A model generated the notes under the pieces. It did not search any database, was not told the origin of the DNA, and worked only from the letters and a program-made list of their open reading frames with translations. From assembly GCA_030267965.1 (NCBI GenBank), contig BRYA01000499.1, positions 1 to 43,275 of the forward strand: DNA of 43,275 bases. Reading direction: 5' to 3'. The translations under genes and the position numbers were made by a program. This document shows positions 29,720-40,569 of the stretch, in pieces. This DNA is from Triparma columacea. Lineage: Eukaryota; Sar; Bolidophyceae; Parmales; Triparmaceae. Positions within the stretch are counted from its first letter, which is position 1. Each line of letters begins with the position of its first letter.

Positions 29720-31956
29720 TTACATACAGCTATAACCCTCAACGACCACGTCGGCGTCCTCCTCCCCGCCCCTCTCCCCAACGAGCATCGCGTTCGCCCT
29801 GTCAACATCGTCAACCCTCTCCTCGATCTCCTCCTTCGTATACCCCGGGATACAAGTGTTCCTGACCTTCAGGAGTTCCATGCACTTGTCAATGTCGGAC
29901 TTGACGAAAATCGTCTTGTCGAACAACCCCTTCAGGCCCCACTCCGGCAGGAGCAAGTACAGCCCCTCGACGATGACAACGTCGTGTTTCTCCCTTTCGT
30001 AGGTGTGCGCCCCCTCAATGGGGTCCCCCACGGCATGGTCCCAACCGGGGAGAACTACCGCAACTTCATCTCCCTCGACGACCCTCTTCAAGTCACCCAG
30101 AAGTTTCCCTTCGTCGAACGTCCCCGGGCTCCCCCTCCTGTAAACCTCCTCCTTCGTCTTGAGTTCCTTTAGTGGTTGGTGGTACCCGTCCATCGGTAGG
30201 TTCAGGACTTGCGCGTCTCTCCCGATCTCGGAGGCTAGCTCACGTGAGGCACTGCTCTTCCCGCTCCCCGGTCCCCCCGCTATACCCACGACATAAGGCC
30301 TACCCTTCTCCCTACCCTTTATCTCCTCCTTAACCGTCTTCGCGACCGCAACCACCCAAGAGGTGGGCTCCCGCTGCTTGGACTTCTTCTCCCACTCTAT
30401 GACCGTGGGTAGTGGGACGAGGTGAAACTTGGCGGTGGCCGCCCCGACCCCCTTGTCCTTTATGTCAACCTTAACGGAGATGTCAGGGTTGCACTCCTTC
30501 ATCGTTGCCTTAAAACTCCATTCTACCCCCGAGTGTTCGCTAGCGAAATTCCGGAGCACGGTAGCGTGGTCGAACCCCGCGGACGACGGGTCCCCCCCCG
30601 CGTTGCTGGGTATAACGAACTCAGCGTGCTCGAGACCCTCGGGGTAAGGGCTCCCTACCTTGGGGGCTGGTATCTCTACGGCTTGGACGAGGTTACCGTT
30701 GAAGGGGATGCCGGGGTTTATGGAGTAGGTGGAGATCATTCGACCACCTATCGGACCCTCGACGAGGAGGGTGAAGAGGTCAGGGGAGGAGTTAAGGGAG
30801 GAGGTTAGTGTGGCGTAACTTTCCTCTGTAGCTGTCCTCCAGCAGACGTGGTCACACTGGTAGTCGGAGGTTTCTATAGAGTGGTCGGTAGACAGGGAGG
30901 AGGTCAGTTCGGAGAGGAAGGAGGGAACGTTGGCAAGGAGGTCCGCGTGGAAGGAGGCCGCAAACTTCTGACGGGACTTCTTGAGCTTCTGACGCTCCTT
31001 CTTCTTGCGGTTCTTCTCGCTAGCCGAGGAGGAGGAGGAGGTAGACGGTGGGGCGGGGGGAGGCGAAGGGGGGGAAGGACTCTTAGTGTCTGAGGACGAG
31101 GAGGCGGCAGCGGCCTCTTGAGAGCGGCGGAGCCTTCTCCTCTCTCTTGAGGTGAGCGCAGGGACCTATGAAAGGTGTGTGAGCGTGGTTAGTGTGTGTG
31201 CTGTGCTTTTCTTTTGTTCGCAGCAAAAAGTTTCGACCTTCTTCTTACCTTCTCCGTTTCCGCCCCATTTATTTTCTCCTTCTCCACCTCATTTGTTTTC
31301 TCCTTCTCCTCACTCTCCTCCTCTTCCTCCTCCTCCTCCTCCTCCTCCTCACACCCCTGCTTGTCATTCGCTTCTCCATCTCCCCCCTCCTCTTTGACCC
31401 TAACTGGAGGCCACTTCCCTTGAAGGTCCCCCCTCTCCTCAATCATTTTGTCGATAACATCCCCAAAAATGTCCATTGCAAGCTTGTCTTTATTTTTCAA
31501 AGTGTCCAAACTCAACTTAGCAGCTTTGACCCTTTGCTGCTTCGTAGCTCTAACCCCTCCAGTAGTAATTTCCTCCGAATTAAAGAAGGATATTAGTCCC
31601 ATAATGATGGACTTAATTGACCACATTGGCGACCAAAGCTCGGGATGAAAGTCACTCATACTGAAGCAGATTTTGGCATTCACAGCAAACCTCCCCGTCT
31701 CTGTTCTCATTATTACGCTCGGAGGACTCAGGGGATAGTTCCTAGGGAATTGTAGTACGCCGTGGTACACTCCACCTTCATAATCAGTGGAGTGAAAGAC
31801 TGGTCCGTGGAGAAGGAAGTGGCAGTGTAACCGGTTTGAGTCAAGGGGACGTGCGTGGAATGAGAGGGATGATGGTGATTGTGATGGTGAGCGTGATTGT
31901 TCTTTGTTTATTGATGCATATTCTCGTGTTATTCTTCTTATAGCTGTAGATGACAT
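29720..31956 (-). CDS. Predicted fusion: UBE2J-type ubiquitin-conjugating enzyme, YecM domain, P-loop uridine-kinase-like domain
   Basis: Exon 1 31956-31249, intron 83 bp, exon 2 31165-29720, 717 residues. Residues 1-155 are an E2 of the UBE2J/Ubc6 type: DYEGGVYHGVLQFPRNYPL, RTETGRFAVNAKICFSMSDF with active Cys97, then HPELWSPMWS. A Glu/Lys linker (12 Glu in a row) follows. Exon 2 opens with a Ser/Pro/Lys linker and a YecM domain (about 300-495: SDYQCDHVCWRTATEESY, VEIPAPKVGSPYPEGLEHAE, AKFHLVPLPTVIEWE). It ends in a P-loop kinase domain of the uridine/pantothenate/phosphoribulokinase group (GGPGSGKSS at about 533, LNLPMDGYH, RRGSPGTFDE, LPGWDHAVGDP, VIVEGLYLLLPEWG). Exon 2 has no Met before the YecM core, and the linking intron is typical in size and phase 0, so a separate start is unlikely. 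The C-terminal membrane anchor usual for UBE2J is missing. Confidence 0.72.
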
Positions 31957-32124
31957 GGTTTATGGAGGAAAAAGAGAGGAAAAGGAGAAGCCACCTAAAA
32001 AGCCTACTAAATAGCCTCCCTTTCCAAGTTTAGAGCAGAACAACCTTTCGTCGGGGTCACTTTTGAGTTCTCTTCACCCAAACTTCATCCAACTTCCTCT
32101 TCATCTCAGACAGTTCGCTCAAAA
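31957..32124. promoter_or_regulatory. Divergent intergenic promoter E2 fusion / MYND gene
   Basis: 168 bp between two opposing start codons; no TATA box recognised. Inferred from geometry. Confidence 0.4.
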
Positions 32125-33498
32125 ATGGAATCTCAATCAGCGGCACAATCGTCACACAATTCATCAGAGACCACAAATGTGGCAGTATCTAGTTGGGACG
32201 ATTTGACAGACGGTCAGCAGTTGTGCATAGATTGGGCTCGTGTGCAAGACTGGGATCGCATCAAGGGGTATGCCAAGGAACATGGTCCTGAGGTTTTGTT
32301 AGGAGTTCATTCAGATAAGAATTCGGTAGCTTCAGTCCTCACAGAGGCCTCACATCACCAAAACGTTGAGGTGGTCAAGCTTACCTTAGAGGCCGGCTTC
32401 GACAACAAGGAAGCCATGAACCTGGCAGCAAATATATCAATGAGGAATAGTGACAATTCAACAATCTTGAGATTGCTCTTAGAACATGGACTTGACCCCA
32501 ATATGGACCTACGATTCGAAGGGGTGGAGAAAGACTTTTGCAACCTTTTGATTTCTGCTGCTTACGAGGGACACATTGATCAGGCCATAACACTTCTCGA
32601 TCATGGAGCAAATGTGAACAAGATAGTGGTTGCCTCTAATGGAGATGTTGCTTCACAACTTACTTTTACTATGAGTTATGGAGCACACGACTTATTCAGG
32701 CTGTATCTCACGCGCGGTGCTATCCCAACCACCAGCGACGTGTTTCATGCGTTTAATAATTGCCTCGGAGCGTGCAAAGGATTACACCCTAAACTTAGTA
32801 GAGATGTCGCAATAAAGATGTTCACAACATTTCTTCATCTCGGAAAGCCCGATTCCGACGTAGTACAAGACCAATTCAATTTGCACCCTCCTTCAAGACG
32901 AGATCCTACAATCGCCAACATCACAAAACATTACCTTCAAGGCCGTCCCTTCTGCTGCTTTGTTTGCGAGGCTCTAACTGCTAAGGAGCGTGACAAGCTG
33001 CTAATGTGTCCCTGCCGCACTGTCGCCTACTGCTCGAGGGAGTGCCAGCTCAAGCACTGGAAGGAGCACAAGGTGCTATGCACGGGACCGCTGAACGAAA
33101 GGGGGGAGAGTGAGGCAATGGTCAAGAAAAGATCCAAGACAGGGAAGGGAGCGGCGGCGGGAGGAGTGAATGTGGGAGCAGCGGATGTGGGAGTAGCGGA
33201 AGGAGCAGGTGCGACGGGGAAGAATGGCAAGAAGGGCAAGAAGGGCAAGAAGGGCAAGAAGGGCAAGTATTACCTTGACCCAGAGAGTCTTAGGTTCCGG
33301 GTTGGCGACAAGGTTCAGTGCAGGATAGGTTCCGACCCTGCAACGGGTTGGGTTAACGGTACTGTCATGCAGCTTTTCTACAGGGAGAACAACTGGCCAC
33401 CTGGGCAGGTGGCGCCATACAAAATTGCACTAGAGGATGGGACGGACATATACGCACCAGAGGACATCCCGGAGGTCATCAGAAAGCCGCCCAGTTGA
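32125..33498 (+). CDS. MYND zinc-finger protein with ankyrin-like repeats and C-terminal SH3-like domain
   Basis: Single exon, 457 residues, start in AAAAATGG. Residues about 60-240 form ankyrin-like helical pairs (LRLLLEHGLDPN, LISAAYEGHIDQAITLLDHG, ANVNK). The MYND finger at about 276-314 has the full ligand set: CFVC, CPC, YCSREC and HWKEHKVLC. After a Gly/Lys low-complexity linker with KKG repeats (about 360-385), the end (about 390-457: FRVGDKVQCRIG, WVNGTVMQLFY, YKIALEDGTDIYAPED) is a small beta domain of the kind often attached to ankyrin/MYND proteins in heterokont algae. MYND fingers bind proline-rich partners; the partner is unknown. No SET domain is present, so it is not a Smyd methyltransferase. 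Confidence 0.85.
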   Translation: MESQSAAQSSHNSSETTNVAVSSWDDLTDGQQLCIDWARVQDWDRIKGYAKEHGPEVLLGVHSDKNSVASVLTEASHHQNVEVVKLTLEAGFDNKEAMNLAANISMRNSDNSTILRLLLEHGLDPNMDLRFEGVEKDFCNLLISAAYEGHIDQAITLLDHGANVNKIVVASNGDVASQLTFTMSYGAHDLFRLYLTRGAIPTTSDVFHAFNNCLGACKGLHPKLSRDVAIKMFTTFLHLGKPDSDVVQDQFNLHPPSRRDPTIANITKHYLQGRPFCCFVCEALTAKERDKLLMCPCRTVAYCSRECQLKHWKEHKVLCTGPLNERGESEAMVKKRSKTGKGAAAGGVNVGAADVGVAEGAGATGKNGKKGKKGKKGKKGKYYLDPESLRFRVGDKVQCRIGSDPATGWVNGTVMQLFYRENNWPPGQVAPYKIALEDGTDIYAPEDIPEVIRKPPS

Positions 33499-34045
33499 GA
33501 AGGAGCGGGGTTTGTATGTGTGTGGGGGGGGGGGAGGGAAGGGGTGTGCATTGATGGGTTACAAGAATGGTAGGGGTAAGAAGAAGTGAGCGGGGATTTA
33601 TGGGGCTAACAGGATTTGGGGTGTGGAGGTGGACGAGAACGAGACGTAATTTATTGTTGTTGATGCATCAAACCTTTTCATTATCAACGACAAGATGTGC
33701 AATTAATCACGGGGTGCGGAAGAATTGGTTGGGGGTGAAGATTGGGGGTGAAAAAGACGAGAAGTCCAATTCCCATCTCCTTTTTTACCCAACATCTCTC
33801 TCCTCATTAATACAATATTTTATAGATGTAAGTATGTAACAACGATGAATAGAGCAGCAAATGTATCATAAATATTGGATATAAACGTAAAACAAAAGAA
33901 ATAATGTCATCCCATCACTCCGCTCGAAAAGGAGGACAATCAAAATTAGGTCCAAATTCAACTAATCTCAACACTATTATACACAACTAACACAACAATA
34001 ACACCTACAATACACACCTCAACAGAATCACACAACCATAAACTA
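33499..34045. other. 547-bp intergenic region, AT-rich on the right
   Basis: No supported gene. A 90-codon plus-strand frame at 33567-33839 has no recognisable domain and an unlikely composition, and is not called. The region must hold the nucleoporin promoter. Confidence 0.5.
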
Positions 34046-36084
34046 ATGGCATTCTCATTTGGTGCAACAGCAGCACCAGCACCAGCACCCGCACCAGCAG
34101 CGGGGGGATTCAGGTGAGGGGGAAGGGGAGGAGGAAGGTCAATGAAGGTTTTGGGGGGGGGGGGGGTAGAGGGTGGGGGAGATGCTATAAGAGGGTGTGA
34201 GAGGGGGCTTTGCTTTATCAAAGTCTAGCCCAGCTTAACATGAACGAGCGCCAAGGACATTTGGAGAGCAGGATAATTTGGACGACCAAAGGTATACACC
34301 CAAACTACATCCTCGCCCTCTCCCTAATCCCCCTCCCCAACCCCCCTCCCCCTCCCTCTCCGCACCAGCTTCGGCGCCCCCGCTCCGGCCCCAGCTTTTG
34401 GAGCCCCCGCCCCTGCCCCCGCTTTTGGAGCCCCCGCCCCTGCCCCCGCTTTTGGCGCCCCCGCCCCTGCCCCCGCTTTTGGCGCCCCCGCCCCTGCCCC
34501 GGCCTTCGGGGCCCCCGCCCCAGCCCCAGCCTTCGGGGCCCCCGCCCCAGCCCCGGCCTTCGGGGCCCCCGCCCCAGCCCCAGCCTTCGGAGCCCCGGCT
34601 CCTGCCCCCGCCTTCGGGTCGTTCGGTGGCGCTCCCTCAGCTGCCGCTCCAGCATCAGGTTTCGGTGCCTTTGGTTCCGGCGCCTCTCAGCCCGCAGCGG
34701 CGCAGCAGGGTCAGCAGGCGGCAAACACCATAAAACCCAGGACCAAGTACGCCAACCTACCCCCCCAGCTCAAGGCACACCTCGACCAGCTCTTTGAGGT
34801 AAAGAACAAGACCGGCAAGGGCCTGAGTGATATTTCAGGCGTGAAGATTGACCCCCCAGGCATGGGCGTTTCCGGCGCTTCCTCCACCCTCACCGAAGGC
34901 AACGATCTATCCGTGGCTGCGGGGGAAGAGAAGAAGGAGGAACCCTCGTCCGACGACAGCCTCGCATCCCTGGTTCCGATGCTTACGGAGATCAGCCTCA
35001 ACCTGCAGAGGCAGACCAAGGCGCTCGAGAGCGTTGAACAACAAACAAGAGGGGAGTGCCAGAGTGTCATGAAGGTGAGAGAAGGGAGGGAGGCAGGAAC
35101 AAACGCAAGATGCATCGATTGAGCGGTAAAAGAGGGTATCATACGATGTATAACACCTAACCCCCCCACCCCCACCCCCCCACCCACTCGTAGGATGGGC
35201 TATGGGTCATGGAGAGGGTCAAGGACAGGCAAAACATAATCGCCAAGATGAAGGGCGGCGACAAGCAAGCGGAGGCGGGCAAGTCCACTGATCCCAACAT
35301 GATCAGCCTGCTCCCCAGGAGCGAGACGGTCCCGCCCAACTACCTCTGGGAGCTCCTAGGCAAGCTAACCAACGACGCCCAGGCAACCGAGGCTAACGTT
35401 AACGCTTTGAGCAAGCAGATGAACAGCGCCGTGCGCCGGAGCGGCGGGGGGGTCGCCCAGGGGGACACGGAGGGGGCGGGGGGGACGGACGTCAGGGAGA
35501 GGATACAGGGAATCATCACCAACAACCACAAGCTTTTCTTCGGACTTGCGGGGAGGGTCAGCGTTAACAACAGCAAACTCAAGGTCAAGAAGATACGCAT
35601 CCTCAGGGGAGGGTACGCGAGCGGGAACAAGGCGGTTGAGAAACTCCAGGGGCTAGGGGCGCAGGGGGGAGACAGACTTGACAAGAAGCTGAAGGAGGAA
35701 ATCAACAAATTCAGAGTTCAGCAAGCACAGACGGCACTAGCTGCAGGGGCACCGGGGGCACCCGCTCCAGCAGCTGCTGCCGGGTTCGGGGCTTTCGGCC
35801 AGCAGCAGACCACTACAGGTGGGGGATTCGGGGCATTCGGAAGCCCCGCTGCAGCTGCCCCGACAGCAGCCTCGGGGGGATTCGGAGGGTTCGGTTCCCC
35901 CCAACCTCAGGCTACGAACCAGCAGACGGGGGGAGGGTTCGGAGGATTCGGAGGATTCGGGGGGACGGCGGCGACGACGACGACAACACAGGGTTTTGGA
36001 CAGAGCAGCTTGCAGGCGGGATTCGGGGGAGGGGGATTCAACAATTTAGGGACGAAGAAAAAGGGAAAGGGGAAGAAACGGTGA
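34046..36084 (+). CDS. FG-repeat nucleoporin, Nup58/Nup45-like
   Basis: Exons 34046-34113, 34369-35074 and 35194-36084, 554 residues. The N-terminus MAFSFGAT leads into nine near-perfect AFGAPAPAP repeats, then GFGAFGSG. The central helical part (about 140-430; LPPQLKAHLDQLFEV, LTEISLNLQRQTKALESVEQQ, VPPNYLWELLGKLTNDAQATEANVNALSKQM, NNHKLFFGLAGRVSVNNSKLKVKK) matches the coiled-coil of Nup58/p45, which pairs with Nup54 and Nup62 in the central channel. The C-terminus has further FG repeats (GFGAFGS, GFGGFGGFGG) and a basic end KKKGKGKKR. FG repeats bind transport receptors. The repeat is open in all three forward frames and on the other strand; the chosen frame is the only one that joins through both introns. 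Confidence 0.83.
34369..34611 (+). repeat. Nine 27-bp tandem repeats coding for AFGAPAPAP
   Basis: In-frame GC-rich minisatellite at the start of nucleoporin exon 2; neighbouring units are nearly identical, indicating recent expansion. Confidence 0.95.
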
Positions 36085-36166
36085 TGAGGGGAATGGGATT
36101 TTCAAATGAATTTGTTTTAGAGAGAAACGTTTTTTAGCTCGGGGACGTTGTTATCAAGCACTCGAC

Positions 36167-39100
36167 CTAGAGCAATTCGAGCTTGCCCATGGTGCCCTTG
36201 ACGCTCTTGACGAGTTGCGATACGAATTCCTCGTGCATCATGCAAGTGTTGTGAGGCATCAGCCACCCCTTAAATGGCCCGCGGTTGAAAATGTTCTTGT
36301 ACTCATCCCTAACCGTGAAGTCGATGGGTTTATAGTCGACGATGTTGGACGACATAAACTTGAGGTACAGGTCAAGGCCGCCTGGGTCTGCAAATCCTGA
36401 AGATTGGTTGTAAACCGGGTACCCTCCGACAGGGAGGTCGCCGTGGCTGTGGGGTTTGAACATGGCGTGCTTCATGAAGAAGTTCATGGTGTTATGATAT
36501 GACACGTCCTGCATCTTTTTGTGCTTGTCGGTGTCCCAAAGATCGCCATACTTCCCCCCCGCGTACGTGTTGAGGTCGTCGACTGCGTCGTTGAACATCT
36601 TGTCGCCCCTCAACAGCTTGGCAGGACCGGGGTGGGGATCGAGGAGACAGGGGGAATCACGAGGGTACCCGACACGATAAAAATCGTACATGTTCCAAAC
36701 GTGCTCAAGGTCGGCCTTGAAATTCTTGTTGTCCTTTCTCGAATCTCTCTCCATGTTCATACTGACTGGCGGCTTCGTAGTGTCCCACTTCTTCGTGTTG
36801 GACTTGCTAATTTTACTGCAGCACGGACCGCAAATCGGCTGACAGCAAAGAGGCGAGATAACGGCACAGCAGCAGCATGGGAACGGGAAGCCGCGCCAAC
36901 ACAAATTTCCAATCTGCCCTGGAGAAGACATCCCAAAACCGTCGACCGTGAAGAAATAGGACGGGTAGCGATTCTTCATGCGCATCTGGAGGAGGACCTC
37001 GATGGAGAAGACAATGCCACCAGAGTACGAACCGAAGATCCATTTTCTGTCCCCGACGGCATCGAGGATGGCGTCCGTGTACATCTTACCGATGGCTCCG
37101 GAGCTCTGGTAAACGTCGGTCCCGGTGTAGTGGGGATTCTCGGGCAGTAAATGTCGTGGTCGGGTCCGAACTCACGGCAGAAGACGTTCCAGGCGCCAGA
37201 GAGGCCAGACATTGGATGCATGCAGACAATCGGAACGGCGTCCGACTTCTTGCCCTTGACCATGTGTTTGATGAATGGATACTTTACCTGCAACGAGCGT
37301 TTGTGATAAGTTAGAGGGAGGGAAGGGATGGGAAGGGGATGGATTGTTCAACGCCTTCAACACCACGACACTACCATGCGCCCAAGGCCCCGCAAATCCA
37401 ATTCTACTCTCACCTCCTCCACCTTGCCGTCAATGACCTTCACCCAGTCCCCGATGGTCGGAGAACGAAGAAAGTCGGCAATGTTGGGCATATCTTTCCC
37501 GAGCATTGTGGACAATGAAGAAATCACAGTGACTGTTGAGATGCTGTCAAGGCCCTGATTGATTAGGGACTCATCGTCATTGGGGGAAGGAGGGTCCTTG
37601 AGAATGCTGGTGATGACGTCGACGAGGGCAGCCTTTGTGTCGACTTCTCCACTGTTGGAAGTCAGCTTTGACATGGCAAGGGTTAGGGTTACTTCCTCAT
37701 TTTGAGCGGAGATACTTGCTTCCGCCATCCTCAAAGTGATTTCGTGGAGGCTGATGGAGGAGGAAGAGGATTCAGTAGGATGGACCTTCGGGGTGCCTTG
37801 AGCCTGAGCGATTAGCGGAACGATGATCAGGGTTGAGAATACAGTAAGTACGATATGGTTCTCATCGCCTTGTCCCGTCTCACCTTCTCAAGGGTTGCCA
37901 TGTTTCCCTCTTTGAGCTTCTCCAAAGACTCCTCGGCGTGGGAGGGGTTGAACAAGATAGCCGAGAGCTTTTCTGCCTCAGCTTGGACCGTGGTCTTGCC
38001 CTCTTCAGGCAAGAGGGATTCGGCGCTGAGGAAGTTGCGAGCGGGAGCGTTCCTCTGGTTTGCTTTGAACTCAATGGTGACGCTGCGAAGGGTGCGAAAT
38101 GTTGTCGGTCGGGTTGAGGTTAGGGCCGACGTGTTGGAGGGTCGACATACTTCCTCTCACCTCTTGCAATTGTTCTCCTTCGCAAAGTCCCCAACGTACG
38201 CCATCATTCGCTGTTCCACGCCCCTGCCAAGCACGCGGCAACTCATGAGGAAGTTGTCAAGGACAAGGGACTCACTTGATACGGAGAAAAATAGGACGCC
38301 AACGGTCCCATAGTCGCCATGCTTGTCCTTGACGTTGACGATACGGACCTGATTGTCAGGGCACTTGTCGAAGCGGAGAGTAGTGAAGTTAAACTGATTT
38401 GCACGCTGGCTGAGCTGAACCACCCTCGTCTTGTCATCCTCAGTCTTGCATTCGGTAATCTCAACCTCTATGTTGAGGCTCTTGACATAATCTGCAAAGC
38501 TCAGCTGCGCGGGGGGGGGGCAGGGGACGGGGTGTCAGGAGAGAGAGAGAAGAATTGAACACAGCAGGAAAGGGGTGTGCTCCCTCACCTTCTCGTTGTT
38601 TGCACGTTCAGCCTTTCTCTTCTTCTCGTCCTCGTACATCTCACCACGCTTCAGGTCCTCCTTTGTCTTTTTGAATACGTCCAGGCTCCAGAGGTTGCGA
38701 GCGTACTCCTCACGCTCCGGGGATTGCATTGGGATGTTGAAGGTTTCAACTCCGTTGGCATTGGAGGAGACCTCCGCGATTTCAACCTCATTGTCGTCAA
38801 TAAATATGGCGTCGGTGAGCTTGACGAGACTAAGCTCGCTCAACATTTCTTTAATGAGCTCACTCTTGGGCTTATCAAAGGTAATCCTCTTGGCCGTGAA
38901 GTCAGACAAGGAAAGCGGCCACTGCGATGGAGGGGGGAGGAGGATGTTAGGGGACGTCGTCAGTTGCCTGGGCTCCTAGTTCGTTATCACTCACCTGCTT
39001 GTGGGCCTGAAACATATCGACGACGTCCGCCTCACTTTGTTTCGAGCAAAGGGCAAGGAGGAGACCGTTGTCTCTGCGAAGAGGAGGAGGGAGGTGTTGT

Positions 39101-40058
39101 TTAGATTCATGGCGGTGGCGGATGAGGCAAGAAGAATGGTAACATAAATAACTAAAAATCAGTTCTCACCTCGCCTTCTTCAAAGTCTCCATTAGGACGA
39201 CGTTCCCCACGACGTCCTTGGCGTTGCCCTCTCCAGTGACGCCCTGCCAAAGGGTATTGTCAGCGTCAACTACGCAGAGCTTGGCTCTGGTTGGATTCTT
39301 GAGGTAAGCGATCGCACGAGCAATGGTAGAAGAGAGGTGGGAGTAAGAAGCCGGTGAGTACGGAACATAGGCGATCTCCTCAGTCTTGGGCGTGAGGGTG
39401 ATGAGGGATTCGGGAACAAAATCCAACAGATCGAAGACAATTATGGTGGGAGACGTTGCTTTGTTCATCTTCTCAAGGAACGCCTTGTAGGAATTCGAAG
39501 ACGGCTTGGGTGAGGGGCAGCTCATCACGACAAGGGGAGGGGCGTCATCGGGATAGCCCGTGATGGCCATCTCTAGATCCTTTAGTGAGCTTGAAATATC
39601 CTTCTCCCTTATGCAGAGCACGTTGGCTGTGTTGACTGAATCCTTTGTTTCGAAAAAAATTGAGGCCGGGGAGAGGAGGCTCTGCAACGCTTGGTCAAAG
39701 CCGGCGTATTCAACTGTTGGGGCAGGGGGGGGGGGGGTCAGAAAGGAGTTCGACCAAGGAGTAGAAGGAGTTCGACCAAAGAGTAAAAGGTCATTTCGCG
39801 ACATTGTCGCGTAAAACCCGAAGAAGTAAGACAAAGGAGCGGGAGGTTAGAGATAAAACCAGATCAGCCGATGCCATCCTCATTAGAAGGCTTACTTTTC
39901 TGGCATGGTTTCAACTTTTCTCGGGGGAGCCGGGGGAGATCTCCGATCTTACCTTTTATGTCATCTGAAGACGTAGCAAGCATCAAGGAGGTGACGAGGG
40001 AAGCATGGGTCTGCTCGAGAGTCCAAGCAGTTCCAGCGACATTGACTTTGAAGGTCAT
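36167..40058 (-). CDS. FkbH-like HAD/GNAT enzyme fused to acyl carrier protein and thioesterase
   Basis: Exons 40058-39953, 39713-39170, 39073-38995, 38921-38589, 38504-38161, 38082-37884, 37803-37414 and 37287-36167, about 1,038 residues. The FkbH part (1-535) has YAGFDQALQSLLSPASIFF, the HAD loop VVDADNTLWQGV, ALCSKQSEADVVDMF, IFIDDNEVE, and the GNAT half (RANQFNFTTLR, HGDYGTVGVL, CRVLGRGVEQR). FkbH proteins dephosphorylate 1,3-bisphosphoglycerate and load glycerate on a carrier protein. The ACP follows with its phosphopantetheine Ser near 622 (NQGLDSIST). The thioesterase has MHPMSG, GSYSGG (nucleophile) and a late His in NTCMMHEEF, plus a Cys-rich insert. Exon 8 shows a one-base phase break near 37145. 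The start is tentative: an acceptor-like T-run and AG about 40 bp upstream allows a further exon. Confidence 0.82.
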
Positions 40059-40569
40059 CCCCACTTCCAAGGAAATGCGACTGATACGATCCGCCGCTAA
40101 AAAAAATTAACCCCCCGCTTTGTATTATTAATCAAATAGACAAATATCGAGGGATTGTGCCCGAGAAACGTAAGAGTAGCTTCGGGAGCACTCGAATAGT
40201 GGGCGTACTACGGCCAAAGTGACACAAATCTCATTCGGGAGAGCTGTTTTTTGAAGACCCTTGAAGGACTGGGGCTGCAAGGACGTGTGCTGAGCAGGTA
40301 GGTTTCAGGAGAGGATCAACGGAAGAATATATGCGTTAGAGGGGTGGAGGAGGCGTAGATGGACAGAAAGTTGGAAGAAAAATACCCTGAGGAGAGAGGC
40401 AGCGACTGTGGGTGTGTTGGATTCTCAGAAGTGGCCTAAATGCCGGCTTGAGTGATCGAGGGTAACATCTCTCTCAAAGATCGGACGAGACCGGCAGTAT
40501 TCTCACTCTCACCAAACGTACGCATGCCCCTACAGATTCTAAATCCCGCGAGAGTTGAGCTCACAGCAC
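40059..40569. promoter_or_regulatory. Divergent intergenic region FkbH-ACP-TE / START-like gene
   Basis: 511 bp between opposing start codons; no open frame of significance. On the minus strand TTAATTTTTTTTAG at about 40100 looks like a 3' splice site, suggesting a 5' UTR intron or upstream exon of the FkbH gene. Confidence 0.4.

Noticed and set aside
31298..31350. Simple CTC/CTT repeat
   Set aside because: It is the coding sequence (reverse strand) of the E2 Glu-rich linker, not an independent repeat element.
33567..33839. 90-codon plus-strand frame after the MYND gene
   Set aside because: No domain, odd composition, no splice context; treated as chance.
34210..34797. Pro/Arg-rich 195-codon frame and two overlapping frames (34278-34733 plus, 34305-34724 minus)
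   Set aside because: By-products of the 27-bp GC-rich repeat. Only the AFGAPAPAP frame joins through both introns into the conserved Nup58-like region.
36521..37150. 209-codon plus-strand open frame
   Set aside because: Antisense to the thioesterase exon; no domain, and the minus strand has clear conserved motifs.
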